From Epiperipatus broadwayi (Eukaryota; Onychophora; Udeonychophora; Euonychophora; Peripatidae): 64,000 bases of DNA. This document shows, piece by piece, positions 1-15,987 of the stretch. A program made the position numbers and the translations under genes. The stretch's first letter is position 1, and the number at the start of each line of letters is the position of its first letter. Under the pieces are notes generated by a model, which saw only the letters and a program-made list of their open reading frames with translations, was not told the DNA's origin and did not search any database. The DNA is taken from contig JAQFVV010000184.1 in assembly GCA_028023455.1 (NCBI GenBank), positions 996,001-1,060,000 of the forward strand, read 5' to 3'.

Positions 1-617
1 GCATAGAAAATAATGATCAAATGATCTTTAGTAGAATAAATATACAGAAGTTATAAAGTTTGATACTTCTGGTTTAATTTTCTATCAAGAGTAAAGTATT
101 TTATTTGAGCGAGAGCTATAAGATAAGAGTAAAAAATGTATGTGATAGTTATCAATCAATGTTTGGATATACTTTCAGTAAACATTTGCATGCTAGCTCA
201 TTAGTCAACTATTAAAATAGAATATTACTATCATAAGTTTTTCTTATTTACCTAAGATATTAATAAGGTTCAGTACAGGATGATTAAAGTGAATAAATAT
301 GAAAATATATCATGTTCTACCAGCACACACACACTTTCATGAAAAATTTAAGATTGTAAGAGATTAATTGAAAATAAATGTTGTCCTTTAAAGATAATGA
401 AGAAATAAATAAAATTACTGACAAAGAGATAAATTACTATTAAAAAGTATTAAATCTTATTTAATGGAAAATGATATATTATAGAGAGTTATATGTACCT
501 ATTCAGTAACAATATATAAAAAAATTGTATTTAATTTATTACTGTGTAGTTTATTATTTTAGAAGCAAACCTAAGAGTGAAGTTATACAAATAAAAAAAA
601 AACAATAGAGAGCTAAA
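1..617. other. AT-rich non-coding DNA
   Basis: No ORF, RNA gene or repeat structure could be recognised. The stretch is A/T-rich with scattered short A and T runs. Confidence 0.6.
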
Positions 618-618
618 T

Positions 619-705
<87 letters not shown>
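618..705. repeat. (TA)n microsatellite, two blocks
   Basis: Two long TA dinucleotide runs are separated by a short AGTGAACT interruption. The outer edges read as an imperfect palindrome (TATAGTGAACTATA and ATATAGTTCC), so the tract could extrude as a hairpin. It is probably length-polymorphic. Confidence 0.9.
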
Positions 706-708
<3 letters not shown>

Positions 709-1472
709 CCCTTTTTATTGGTACATACCATCATAAAACAAATTGGGAATAAACTTTATTATGTATAATTTTAAATTTTATCAAATCAAAAATATGTATT
801 TGTTAAAACTAAGAAAAATAAAGGGAATTTTAATTGTCTTCGGGTTTGAATGTGAGATTAGTTAATTGACAATAGTATAAATGCAAAGTCTTATTAGAAT
901 ATTTATTTTCAAAAATATATAAAAGATAAAATACTAAAAAAAAATAATATTTGTTAAGAAGTAATTATTTAATAGTATTTAAATTTATAGAAGAGTTCAG
1001 ATCTAATCTGATAAATGAAAATATGCATTATATAGATGAATAATTATGTCTATGCACATCTGGTATTAATTATCAATAACTATTTCTGGTGAAAAATTAA
1101 TTTATTTTCCAAATTAAATAACTAAGACTATGTTCTGAATTTTGTGATTAAAAGTTTATAGGATTAATCTCAAATTTAATCTGTACAGAAATAAAATGAA
1201 AATGAATTAAATTGTAGTTTTATTAAGTTTATTAAAGGTATTGTTTTTTTATTACTAATAAATATTTTAAAGAGATATTTGTTTTTAAAAAAATAGTTCA
1301 GCTACAAGCAATTCATTAAATATTCAAAATCAAAAAAGTGGGAAAATTAACCAATGGGAGTGTGCAATTTGAAATAAATTAAAAGCACACAGACAATAAT
1401 TGTTGAAAGAAAAAAAATCAGAGGGAAAACTTTAATTGTTAGTTTGAAATAAAAAATATAGTTTGGAAATAA
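706..1472. other. AT-rich non-coding DNA
   Basis: No gene or recognisable repeat is visible between the TA microsatellite and the left flank of the Penelope-like composite. Confidence 0.55.
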
Positions 1473-1524
1473 AACAAGTAACATGGTATTTGTCTGATGG
1501 GTTTATAATGATGGTATATTATAA

Positions 1525-2810
1525 GATGTGATATGTTGGACTATTTCCATTATTTATGAGTGGATGTTGAATGTATAAAAAATTTTAAACTTTATTTAAA
1601 CTTTCCAATTACAAACAACTTGTTAGTAATAACACACAAGTAGACAATACAGGTTATTAATTACACAATGTTTCGAATAGTATTATTTTCCACTCTTCTT
1701 CAGGTGTTGCTGGCCTATATGCACAGTGACAATATTCGCTTAGAAGTTGAATTCGCACCTTTAGATTCTTGTATATCAAATTTAAGGCAAATGCTCTACC
1801 AACTGAGCTATTCTGTCAAAGGCAACATATAGTAGAAATTTGATATATTTATATATGAGGGTTGGTTCAAATCCTCCTGAGTCCTTCAATTTTTTTTAAT
1901 AATCTAATTATTTTTATTTTTATTTTTTCCTAAGGGCAAGATTAATTAGGGGTTTCCATACATTGTGTATTGCCACACTGGGTTAACTTATAGGATTATT
2001 TACCATTCTCATATGAGCATCTTCCTTGAATTTTCTTCTATGCATCTTTTCCTCTTTATCCAATATCTTTGTATTTTACCACTTAAGCATGTGGTCATTA
2101 ATAGATACATGATCTGCTATGGTAGACACATCTGTTTTTTCTCTTTTAACAATTAGTTTGTATTCTGTCAATCACTTTTCAACAGGGTGACAGGTCTCAC
2201 CAATGTATTTTCATCCACATTCACATGGTATTTCATAGAAGCAGTTTTTGTTCTTCAGCATTTCCAGTTTAAACTTAGTAGAAGTAAGCATTCCTTGAAG
2301 TGCAGTATGGCTTTGGAAAACAGTTCTAATATTATACTAACCAGATTTTTTTTAGTTTGTCTGCCATTCCTGGTATGTATGGAAATACTACTGTACCAAT
2401 AACTTTTCTCTTTCGGTGTCTTGACTGCTGATGGATAACCATTCTTCATAAGAATTTGTTCTATGTGAATCTTTTCTTTTTCCAAATCACTGGTTTCTGA
2501 ACAAACCTCCTTTGCTCTGTTCCATAGTGATAGTACAATTCCTTGTTTACTGCTTCTTGTATGACTGGATATATATGCCAAGTATTTGCCAATGTGTGTT
2601 GGTTTCCTATATTTTTACTTTGCCCTGAGGGAGTCTTGTCACAAGAACATCCAAGAATGCCAATTTTTGTTTTTGTTCTGATTCCATCATGAATTTAATT
2701 GTAGGAGATATTTTGTTAATATGCATCCAGAATGACTGTACTTTTACCTCACCATGTGGCCATACCAGAAATGTGTTATCAACATATCAGAGCCACACTT
2801 TAGGTGGACA
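1525..2810 (-). pseudogene. Inverted 5'-truncated PLE unit (RT C-terminus and GIY-YIG)
   Basis: Read on the minus strand, the unit starts inside the RT domain near a decayed catalytic motif (YVDN where YVDD is expected, about 2775-2790). It then runs through the RT thumb and into the GIY-YIG endonuclease region and the 3' non-coding part with a tRNA-like segment. Fragments match the other two units closely: the linker with LAFLDVLV-like sequence, the MLKNKNCFYE and YIGE region, and the conserved VSTIADH stretch are all recognisable but interrupted by stops and frameshifts. The unit meets the next, direct copy at about 2810/2811, so the two form an inverted repeat with arms of about 1.25 kb. 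It is not expected to make protein. Confidence 0.8.
1738..1817 (-). tRNA. tRNA-like segment in PLE terminus, copy 1
   Basis: On the minus strand it reads AGAATAGCTCAGTTGGTAGA, a near-consensus tRNA D-arm/box A, followed about 40 nt later by a box-B-like GCGAATTCAACTTC. The anticodon region is too long and does not fold into a normal stem, so this is a tRNA-derived module of the element, not a functional tRNA gene. Confidence 0.6.
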
Positions 2811-4065
2811 TTTGAGGTATGGTCATATGGCGAGGTAAAATTACAATCATTCTGGATGCACATTAACAAAATATCTCCTACAATTAAATTCACAATGGAA
2901 TCAGAACAAGAACAAAAATTAGCATTCTTGGATGTTCTTGTGACAAGACTCCCTCATGGGAAAGTAAAAACAACAGTGTATAGAAAACCAATACACACTG
3001 GTAAATTCCTGGCATATACATCCAATCATACAAGAAGCACTAAACAAAGAATTGTACTATCACTATGGAACAGAGCAAAGGAGGTTTGTTCAGAAACCAG
3101 TGATTTGAAAAAAGAAGATTCACATAGAAGAAATGTTTACGAAGAATGGTTATCCATCAGCAGTCATCAGAAAGACCTTCAATAGACAACACAAAGAGAC
3201 ACCAAAAGAGAAAACAGTTATTGGTACGGTAGTGTATTTATACATACCAGGAATGGTGGACAAACTAATAAAATCTGCAGTCAATATAATATTAGAACTG
3301 CTTTCCAAAGCCATACCACACTTCAAGGAATGCTTACTCCTACTAAACCTAAACTGGAAATGCTGAAGAACAAAAGCTGCATCTATGAAATACTGAATAT
3401 GAAAGGAAATACATTGGTAAGACTTGTCGCCCTGTTGAACAGCGATTAAAGGAACACAAACTAATGGCTAAAAGAGGAAGAATTGATGTGTCTACCATAG
3501 CAGATCATGTATGTACTAATGACCACATGCTTAAGTGGGAAAATACAAAGATATTGGACAAAGAGAAAAAAATGCATTGAAAAAAATTAAAGGAAGCTTC
3601 TCATTTGACAATGGTAAATAAATAAGTCAACCCAGTGTGGTAATACACAATGTATGGAAGCCTCTAATTAATCTTGCTCTTAGGAAAAAAATGAAAATAA
3701 AAATAATCACACTATAAAAAAATATTGAAGGACTCAAAAGGATTTGAACCAACCCTCATATGTAAATATATTCAAATTTCTACTATATGTTGCATTTGAC
3801 AGAATAGCTCAGTTGGTAGAGCATTTGCCTTAAATTTGATATACAAGAATCTAAAGGTGCAAGTTCAACTTCTAAACGAATATTGTCACTGTGCATATAG
3901 GCCAGCAACACCAGAAGAAGAGTGGAGAATAATACTACTTGAAACATTGTGTAATTACTAACCTGTATTGTCTATTTGTGTGTTATTACTACTAACAAGT
4001 TATTTGTATTTGGAAAGTTTAAATAAAGTTTAAAAATTTTTATACATTCAACATTTCACTCATAA
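2811..4065 (+). pseudogene. Direct 5'-truncated PLE unit upstream of the full copy
   Basis: The sequence begins just after the position of the RT YVDD motif and is collinear with 5600-6800 of the downstream unit. It encodes a broken RT C-terminus (FTMESEQEQKLAFLDVLVTR around 2895-2950), a GIY-YIG nuclease remnant around 3390-3440, and a 3' non-coding segment with a tRNA-like sequence. It runs directly into the start of the complete unit at about 4060, so its tail serves as the upstream pseudo-LTR in the usual PLE arrangement. Internal stops and frame changes (for example near 3133-3185) show it is inactive. Confidence 0.8.
3798..3877 (+). tRNA. tRNA-like segment in PLE terminus, copy 2
   Basis: Same module as in the other two units: box A AGCTCAGTTGGTAGAGC, an enlarged anticodon region, then a T-arm-like GCAAGTTCAACTTC. 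It could act as an internal RNA polymerase III promoter, but that is inference. Confidence 0.6.
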
Positions 4066-6475
4066 ATGATAGAATTAGTCCAACATATCACAACTTATAA
4101 TATACCATCATTACAAACCTTCTGCCAAATACTAAGTACTCGGTATGAACCCAATGCCATGTTGAAATTTAGACATTATGAAAAATTATGTCTAAAACTG
4201 GCTAAAGTAGAAAATCATTTAACTTTCTTATGTAAATGTAAATCAGAAGGGATCATCCCTAAGGGTTTGCAGTTAAAACCTCATATTTCCTCCAAGAGAG
4301 CTGAGAAAATTATTCAGAGAGCAAATGAGGCCTTATTGAGAGAAAGTATAAAGTTTCAGCAGTTTACCAAATATCAAACATTGCAATCTATTAGAAATGT
4401 GGAATCGTTCCTACAAAACAAAGAAACAGATGAAGATTTCTCAAGAATTTTTCAAGCAGTGAACGGATCATATTGTAAGTTACATGGAAGGATAAAAGAA
4501 CTTCAGAAGAAAAAGCTTGTGAATCTACATGGCAAGTCAAAAGTAATACTACTAGTCTATTCTCATCATCAGTAAAAAATCATAATTCTAAACAACTTAC
4601 CAATTGTGAATTATCAGTTTTTGATAAAGGTTTGAATTTTGTCATTACACCATCCACTATCCCACTATTGGATATAATGGCCACCACTGATGAGGTGACC
4701 CAAAATTTGAATCTAGAAAAAGTGGCAGAGTTATGCTGGAGAGTAAAAAGGAAACTTGAAAGACATCAAGTGCACAAGCAGAAGTCAAACATTTCATGTG
4801 ATGAGAGGAAAGCTATTTAAATCTCTCAACCAGGATACATCTATAATGATTCTTCCTGCTGACGAAGGTAGCACTACAGTTGTAATGGATAAAACTGATT
4901 ATGGTAACAAAATACAAGGCCTACTCACAGCAGGCCAATACAAAAAAGTAGCAAAAAATCCAAATCCAAATACAGAGTTAAAACTACAAGCATTACTCCG
5001 GAAGCATCGCAGGTATTTCAGTGATTCACAAAAAAGAAAATTAACTTTGTATTTCAGCAAGATTCCTCACCTGTATGGACTGCCTAAAATCCATAAAGAC
5101 AATGTTCCATTAAGACCTATTGTTAGTTCTAGAAATTCACCCTGTCAAAATTTGTCAAGATTTCTTCTCAAAGTTCTTAGTCCATTGACATATAGGACAC
5201 TATATTTCATCAGGGATTCTAAGCACTTTGTAGAATTAGTCAGAAACATGAAAATAGAAAGAAACTGACATGTTGGTAAGCTTTGATGTGGAAAGTCTGT
5301 TTACAAATGTACCATGTGATGAAGCATTGTCTATTGTAAGGAAAAGGTTATATAATGATAATAGTCTACAAACTAGAACAGCTCTCCCTATTGATAGTAT
5401 AATGGAATTATTAATATTCTGTGTAACAACAACATACTTTCAATATAACTCAGAATTTTTCCAACAAAATCAAGGGATGGCCATGGGATCATCACTGTCA
5501 TTTTTGTTCAGCAACATTTACATGGAAGAATGTGAAATCACACATAAATACTACTCCATGTCCACCTAAAGTGTGGCTTTGATATGTTGATGATACATTT
5601 GTGGTATAGCCACATGGCAAGGTAAAATTACAATCATTCTGGATGCACATTAACAAAACATCTCCTACAATTAAATTCGCGATGAAATCAGAACAAGAAC
5701 AAAAATTGGCATTCTTGAATGTTCTTGTGACAAGTCTCCCTCAGGGCAAAGTAAAAACAAGTGTATAGAAAACCAACACACACTGGCAAATACATCCAAT
5801 CATACAAGAAGCACTAAACAAGGAATTGTACTATCACTATGAAATAGAGCAAAGGAGGTTTGTTCAGAAACCAGTGATTTGGAAAAAGAAAAGATTCACA
5901 TAGAATAAATGCTTATGAAGAATGGTTATCCATCAGCAGTCATCAGAAATACTTCAATAGACAACACAAAGAGACACCAAAAGAGAAAATAGTTATTGTT
6001 ATGGTAGTGTATCCATACATAACAGAAATGGCAGACAAACTAAAGAAAATCTGCAGTCAATATAATATTAGAACTGCTTTCCAAAGCCATACCACATTTT
6101 GAGGAATGCTTACTCCTACTAAGCCTAAACTGGAAATGCTGAAGAACAAAAACTGCATCTATGAAATACCATGTGAATGGGGAAGGAAATACATTGGTGA
6201 GATCTGTCACCCTGTTGAACAGCGATTGAAGGAACAAACTAATAGTTAAAAGAGAAAAAGCAGATGTGTCTACCATATCAGATCATGTATGTACTAATGA
6301 CCACATGCTTAAATGGAAAAATACAAAGATAATGGATAAAGAGGAAAAATGCATAGAAGAAAATTCAAGGAAGCTGCTCATATGACAATGATAAATAATC
6401 CTATAAGTCAATCCAGTGTAGCAATACCCAATATATGGAAGCCTCTCATTAATCTTGCTTAGGAAAAAATAAAAA
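4066..6475 (+). pseudogene. Penelope-like polyprotein: RT plus GIY-YIG endonuclease, broken
   Basis: This is the most complete PLE ORF here. The N-terminal region (4066-4820) carries the GLNF..TPSTIP motif usual upstream of PLE RTs. The RT follows: ILPADEGSTTVVMD near 4850-4890, the signature YGLPKIHK near 5077-5100, motif A in SFDVESLFTNVP near 5280-5312, motif B QGMAMGSSLS near 5473-5502 and motif C YVDD at 5583-5594. The C-terminal GIY-YIG nuclease shows CIY at 6154-6162 and YIG at 6190-6198. In life it would be a retrotransposase that primes reverse transcription at nicked or exposed chromosomal ends. It is dead: the reading frame changes near 4575-4630, 4815, 5268 and 5570, and a TGA precedes YVDD (probably CGA Arg in the ancestor). 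Confidence 0.85.
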
Positions 6476-6569
6476 TAATTACACTATAAAAAAAATTTTG
6501 AAGGACTCAGGAGGATTTGAACCAACCCTCATTAATAAATATATCAAATTTCTACTATATGTTGCCTTT

Positions 6570-6650
6570 GACAGAATAGCTCAGTTGGTAGAGCATTTGC
6601 CTTAAATTTCAATATACAAGAATCTAAAGGTGTGAGTTCAACTTCTAAGC
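6570..6650 (+). tRNA. tRNA-like segment in PLE terminus, copy 3
   Basis: Third copy of the module, with box A AGCTCAGTTGGTAGAGC and T-arm-like GTGAGTTCAACTTC. It lies in the 3' non-coding part of the complete unit, after the GIY-YIG coding region. About 45 bp upstream is an oppositely oriented GGTTCAAATCC box B (minus strand, about 6513-6528). Confidence 0.6.
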
Positions 6651-6683
6651 AAATATTGTCACTGTGCATATAGGCCAGCAACA

Positions 6684-6726
6684 CCTGAAGAAGAGTGGAG
6701 AATAGTACTACTTGAAATGTTGTGTA
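6684..6726 (+). ncRNA. Degenerate hammerhead-like motif in PLE terminus
   Basis: The sequence CTGAAGA, a possible stem II, and GAAA lie in hammerhead order. The equivalent site in the direct truncated unit is about 3911-3952, and in the inverted unit about 1662-1703 (minus, ending CGAAAC). PLE terminal repeats are known to carry hammerhead ribozymes. Here stem II pairs poorly and stem I pairing is not seen, so these are at best decayed. Confidence 0.3.
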
Positions 6727-6835
6727 ATTACTAACCTATATTGTCTATTTGTGTGTTATTACTAACAAGTTGTTTGTATTTGGAAAGTTTATGATGGAAA
6801 TAGTCCAACATATCACATCTAACAAGTAACTTGGT

Positions 6836-11348
<4,513 letters not shown>

Positions 11349-12140
11349 GTGAACTACTTCCAGTATGTAATTTAATTGTTGAATGTTTTTAGAAAAACTC
11401 AAACTTTATCTAAATAATATAAAATAAATTGAACAGTTAGTAATAACACACAGGTTAATATATAACACAACATTTTGAGTGCCAATATTCTCTTTTCTTT
11501 GAGTGTTTTGGCCTGATAATTGACAGCACTAGCATAGAAATTGAATCAGGTACCTTTAGATCCGTGAATATTGTATTTATGATGATGTTCCAACTAACTA
11601 CATTATCCTGTCAAAACAAACAAAGAATACTCCTAATTTATCATCTTTTCTCTGAAGGCAAGATTAATGAATGTTTTCCAAACAATATGAGTTACCACAC
11701 TAAATTGACTTATGATGTTATTTACCATTATCATGTGATCAACTTCTTTAAACTTTCTTGAATGATATTCTAATATTATGAATTATCACATTAGGTCATT
11801 TACAAATAACTTCTTAATGTTATGAGTTATTACATTAGATTTATTTTGGGGGTTGTGAGCAACTTCTCTGTTCACATGAAAATATTAAATAACTCATGAG
11901 TCAACCAACCTTGATTAAAAAAAGCTGCTTTTGAAAGAAATTGCATAATTGGCTATCATATCACATTAAATTCAATATTCATGAATCTAAAGATTCATGG
12001 TTTGATTTCTCTGCTAGTTATATACTAACCTATGTGTTTCTACTAACAGTTAAATACATTTGAAAAGGTTAACTAAAGTTTGAATTCTTTTAGAAATATT
12101 TGACAAATAATAGTAGATGATGAAAATAGTTCAATATATA
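11349..12140 (-). mobile_element. Decayed PLE-derived fold-back element
   Basis: The left part (11349-11620) matches the minus-strand PLE terminus: the GTTAGTAATAACACAC stretch, a decayed tRNA-like segment (11538-11616, minus) and flanking sequence. The middle (about 11655-11760) matches the PLE 3' region near 1933-2043 (GGCAAGATTAAT, ATTTACCATT). The right part (about 11950-12140) is an inverted terminus ending AGATGATGAAAATAGTTCAA, similar to the ends at 6792 and 52910. It is therefore an old non-coding fold-back assembled from PLE terminal parts. Confidence 0.65.
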
Positions 12141-12277
12141 ATCCTATATTTTTATTTTAAAAAATCACAAATTTATTTTAAGATATAAAGAGATTTTCAT
12201 TCAACTGATTATGACAAATCTTTGTTAGAAACTCTAATTTTAGTTAAATAAAAATTAAAATTATTTTTTAACATTCT

Positions 12278-12358
12278 AAATAAACTAAAGATTAGCCTTT
12301 CAACTAACGTACACGCACTTTTTACGAATGTTAATAAAAGGCTAATCTTTAGTTTATT
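12278..12358. repeat. Short fold-back (hairpin) repeat
   Basis: Near-perfect inverted arms of 22-23 bp (AAACTAAAGATTAGCCTTT and its complement) flank a 35-bp loop. A 10-bp CATTCTAAAT motif occurs on both sides (about 12272 and 12403). It is MITE-like in form; no family is recognised. Confidence 0.8.
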
Positions 12359-12468
12359 ACAATTTATAAACATAGCGCTATATAAATAAATGCCTCATTA
12401 ACATTCTAAATAATAATTTGAATAGTGTGATGGATTCTTCACCTTCTACTCTTTTTTCCACCCTATTA

Positions 12469-14265
12469 TAATCATCATCATCAGTTTTAACCATTATCAA
12501 TCCATGGTAGGATGAAGATTTGCACCTTCTCCAATTTCTAACCTATCTTCTCTATATCACCCCAGCACATGTCCTTAAGTCATCCATTTATCTCACATGT
12601 GGTCACTTTCCAGGATTTTTACAATCTCTTGCAATCCAGTTTAAGATTTCAACTGTCCACTTATTACCATCTCTTCTAGCAATATATCCAGCCCAACTCC
12701 ATGTCTTTTAATTTTTTCAATGTTATCAGTAATACTTGTCTGTTTTCTCAGTCATGTATTTCATTTTCAATCTCTTCTTGTTACTCCTAACATATATCTC
12801 TCTATACTTCATTGAGTGGTCTGAAATCTCTGTACTGCTTTTGTGTTAAGTGTCCAAGTCTTAGATCCTTAAGTAAGAACTGGTAACACATTTATTAAAA
12901 ACCTTCATTTTTAAACACACAGGCAAATTCTTTTTTTAATATTAAGTTATTTCTACCAAAATCACTACAATGAAGTCAAATTCTGTGATTAATTTCATCC
13001 ATTATGTTTCCATATAATCTAATCAACATATTTGTAGTTGCTAACTTCTACTCATCATTATCAATTTTTAGTTTCTTATTTTGAAAAAATCCATTGAACA
13101 TTACTTTAATCTTTTTAACATTTATCTTTATTCCCACTTTCTTACTTTCATCTGATAACTCTTGTAACATTTGTTGAAGTGATAACACATTATTTTAAAA
13201 AACAACTAAATCATCTGCAAAAATCTAGACAACATAAATAATCTCCATTGACTTTTATTCCCTTAACTTCTCATTTTAATCCATAAAATACATCTTGCAA
13301 AACTGCTGTAAAAAGTTCTGAACATATAAAATGACTCTTTCATACACTCTTCTCAATGTTAATCTTTTTAATATCACAATGTAATCTATCTAACTGTTGC
13401 TGTCGCATTTATATATTACTCTTCAGAATATGGCTATATCTTGAGACTACACATTGATAATCCAATGCTTTAGTCACTGAAGAAATGTTTATACAATCAA
13501 ATGTCTTTTCATAATCTACAAATCAAAATCATAATAACATCTCATATTCATTGGTTCTTTCTATAACTTCCCTCAATACTTGGATATGATCCAATGTACT
13601 AAAATTACTTTTAAATTCAGCTTATTCTTTTGGTTGGTTAAAATCCAAAATTTTCTGTAAATGAGTTGTAATTATTTTGGTAAAAAATTTATATAGAACT
13701 GATAAAAGACTGATAAGTTTATAATTTCTAATATTCTCTTTATCATCTTTTTTAAATATTAATGCTGCATTCTTCCAAATAAGCTAGTACATCTTCATCA
13801 CTTAAACATTTGGTATATAATTTTGCCAAACAATTTTCTATTTCTTCACCTGTATCTTTTAAGATATCAACTATAATTCCATCATTATCTGGAACTTTTT
13901 CCTTCTTCATAAATTTAATTGCATGTATCACTTCTTTCTTTAAAATCCAAGGCAATTCAGAAGATATAGTAGTTGTAGGAGATACTTTTCTTTGTTTTTT
14001 ACTGCTATATAATTCTTGATAGAATACTTTTACATATTTCATGATGTCATCTCTCTTTTTAGTAATAGTTCCACCATTTTTTCTTATTGCAGAAATAAGT
14101 TTCTTAGCAATACCAAGATGGTGTTTTACATTCTTGAAACTTTTGTTCTTTTCTCTAGCTTTCCTTGCTAGTTGACAATTATACTTTCTTATATCATTAT
14201 CAACTAATTCCTAATATCCACTCCATTCCTCAACACCTTAGGTACTTCTCATATCTTCTTTCTGC
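12469..14265 (-). pseudogene. RTE/BovB-like LINE, 5'-truncated, decayed
   Basis: On the minus strand this matches the copy at 23.9-25.7 kb almost end to end. The best-preserved part is 14042-13752, with FYQELYSSKKQ, a SSELPWILKKEV stretch and NDGIIVD, the region just ahead of the RT palm. Further down, the FVDYEKAFD, GIRQGD and FADD regions can be traced through many stops and indels. The C-terminal HVRWMDD-like segment lies near 12540-12600. It ends at a short ATC/GAT trinucleotide tail (12469-12482), the usual RTE 3' tail form. The endonuclease domain is missing. It is older than the 23-kb copy. Confidence 0.85.
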
Positions 14266-15987
14266 TAGAAACAAATATGTATTTAAACAAAACATTGACA
14301 AACAAGCACAAGGCTAACTGGACAAAAGTTTTGAATTGAATGCCAACCTTCCTTCTTGACTAGTTTAAATTTATATGTGCATAATCATACTCTTAAAAAA
14401 TACACTAAGAAAAGAGTTTAATAAATCTCTACATTATTTTTCCACATTGCAAAACTTTAAAATATGTTTAACAAATTCATCAATAAGTTTACTTCCTTAT
14501 TTCTTCCCTTTTCCTGTTACTTATTAATCTCATAAGTTTTAAATACATATGGATAATTCATTTAACTTTCTGCATTATAGTATACCATCTTCATGACTGT
14601 CATCTACTATTAAAAAGTTAAAGAGACTTTTTCGATTATCCTTCCCATTTTACTATTCCTTTCATATAATAATATAACAAGATTTCATTTTCTATTTAAA
14701 CCTGAGAAATATTAATTCATCTTTCCTCTGTCTTCCTTTTTTTTTTCAAAACATTTTCTTTTTCAAAAAAAATTTTTAAGCTGTTTATCACATGTAAATT
14801 ATTCAATTCAAACAAAGTATTAATTTTCATTAGAATCTCAACTAAGTCCTTATTTTTAATGTCAGATAAAATACTTTTACAAGTACAATTATTTCTAGAG
14901 ATTTTAGACTTGTTTCTCATTTTTAATCTATGACTAATAAAAATACTTAATCTGGCATAAATAAATGAATGCTTTCTTATGTGAATGCAGGTTTCTTTAA
15001 AGAAATGTAGTTGTCTTTTCTTTCTCATGATTACCTCAAATAAGAATAGCAACTTTGATAAACTTATTTTAGATATCATCTTAGTTACAAGAAAATAATC
15101 AAGACTTACAACTAGGTCATGATAAAGAAACTGATTTGAACTCACTTTATGACTTTAACAATTGCTATAAAATATATTATATCCTTAGACAGCTTTTTAA
15201 ATATTATTTTACTGTTTAAAACTAAATATTTTAAAACTTTTATAATTTTTTACCAAGAAATAAAATTGAAAATAGCTATCTGCTTTATACATATATTTTT
15301 TATGAATCTGTACCCTGATCACCTGCTTACATCCTTTTTTAAAAAAACTACAGAATGAAGGAAATCAGAAAACTACTTACTTAAATCTCATTGGTCAATA
15401 TCTCAAATCAACTATTACAACATTTAAATTAAATATTTTTGTGTTTCTATTTAAAATAATTAAAATCAATAAATATTTTACAAATGAAATTAATTTAAAT
15501 CATTTTTTAAGATTAAAGTTTTAATTTTAATTATATTTTTAATATATGATATTATTAATTGAATTCAAATATAAAATTTATAATAAATATTTATGTTTAA
15601 AATATATTACTATTACGATAATTTTAAAATAAATTATTATCTTGTAATCTATAGTTGTTCCTTCTTTCATTTACTACAATTCTATATATTTAGCTTTTGA
15701 AGAAACATTGCAATAAAATAAATTAAAGATAAATTTATAAGTAATGATGTTTATTTGGATTAACAATTATTGTATTGAAATTATATAGTGGATTATAATA
15801 TAAATGATTATAAATAATGATGATTATTAAATCTCTACAGAATTCTATCTTCAATCTTTATGTATTAAGTCATTTATTCCTATTATACCAAAATTTATAG
15901 CATTACCTTTATTTAAATTTTAAATTTTGGAGCTATAATATACATTTTATATTATATTCTTACCATGGATAACCAATCAAAAGATTG
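14266..15987. other. AT-rich region, one long unassigned frame
   Basis: No recognisable gene. The only notable feature is an open frame on the minus strand at 14717-15145, listed separately. Confidence 0.5.
14717..15145 (-). CDS. Unassigned 142-codon open frame
   Basis: An ATG-started frame of 142 codons ending in a Lys/Arg-rich tail (KKKRKTEER). At this A+T content stop codons should occur about every 11 codons, so the length is unusual, but the composition (Lys, Leu, Ile, Ser, Phe) is what AT-rich DNA gives. I recognise no domain, signal peptide or catalytic motif. Neighbours are a dead LINE and plain AT-rich DNA. It may be a fossil of a transposon ORF, an exon or chance. Confidence 0.15.
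   Translation of the reverse strand: MSSNQFLYHDLVVSLDYFLVTKMISKISLSKLLFLFEVIMRKKRQLHFFKETCIHIRKHSFIYARLSIFISHRLKMRNKSKISRNNCTCKSILSDIKNKDLVEILMKINTLFELNNLHVINSLKIFFEKENVLKKKRKTEER

Larger units (their letters stand above)
1473..6835 (+). mobile_element. Composite Penelope-like retroelement (PLE) array
   Basis: Three PLE units lie together. The first is inverted and 5'-truncated (about 1525-2810), the second is direct and 5'-truncated (2811-4065), and the third is nearly complete (4066-6820). The outer ends are inverted copies of one terminus beginning AGATGTGATATGTTGG (left at about 1525, complement at about 6792-6820). A 15-bp near-identical direct repeat, AACAAGTAAC(A/T)TGGT, is seen at 1473-1487 and 6821-6835 and is a candidate target-site duplication, although about 35 bp of extra sequence lies between it and the left terminus. 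Truncated inverted or tandem partial copies next to a full unit are a known hallmark of PLEs. All three units are coding-dead. Confidence 0.85.

Noticed and set aside
4688-4700. CTGATGAGGTGACC as a possible hammerhead core
   Set aside because: It lies inside the PLE coding region (ATTDEVTQ) and no GAAA or stem II follows.
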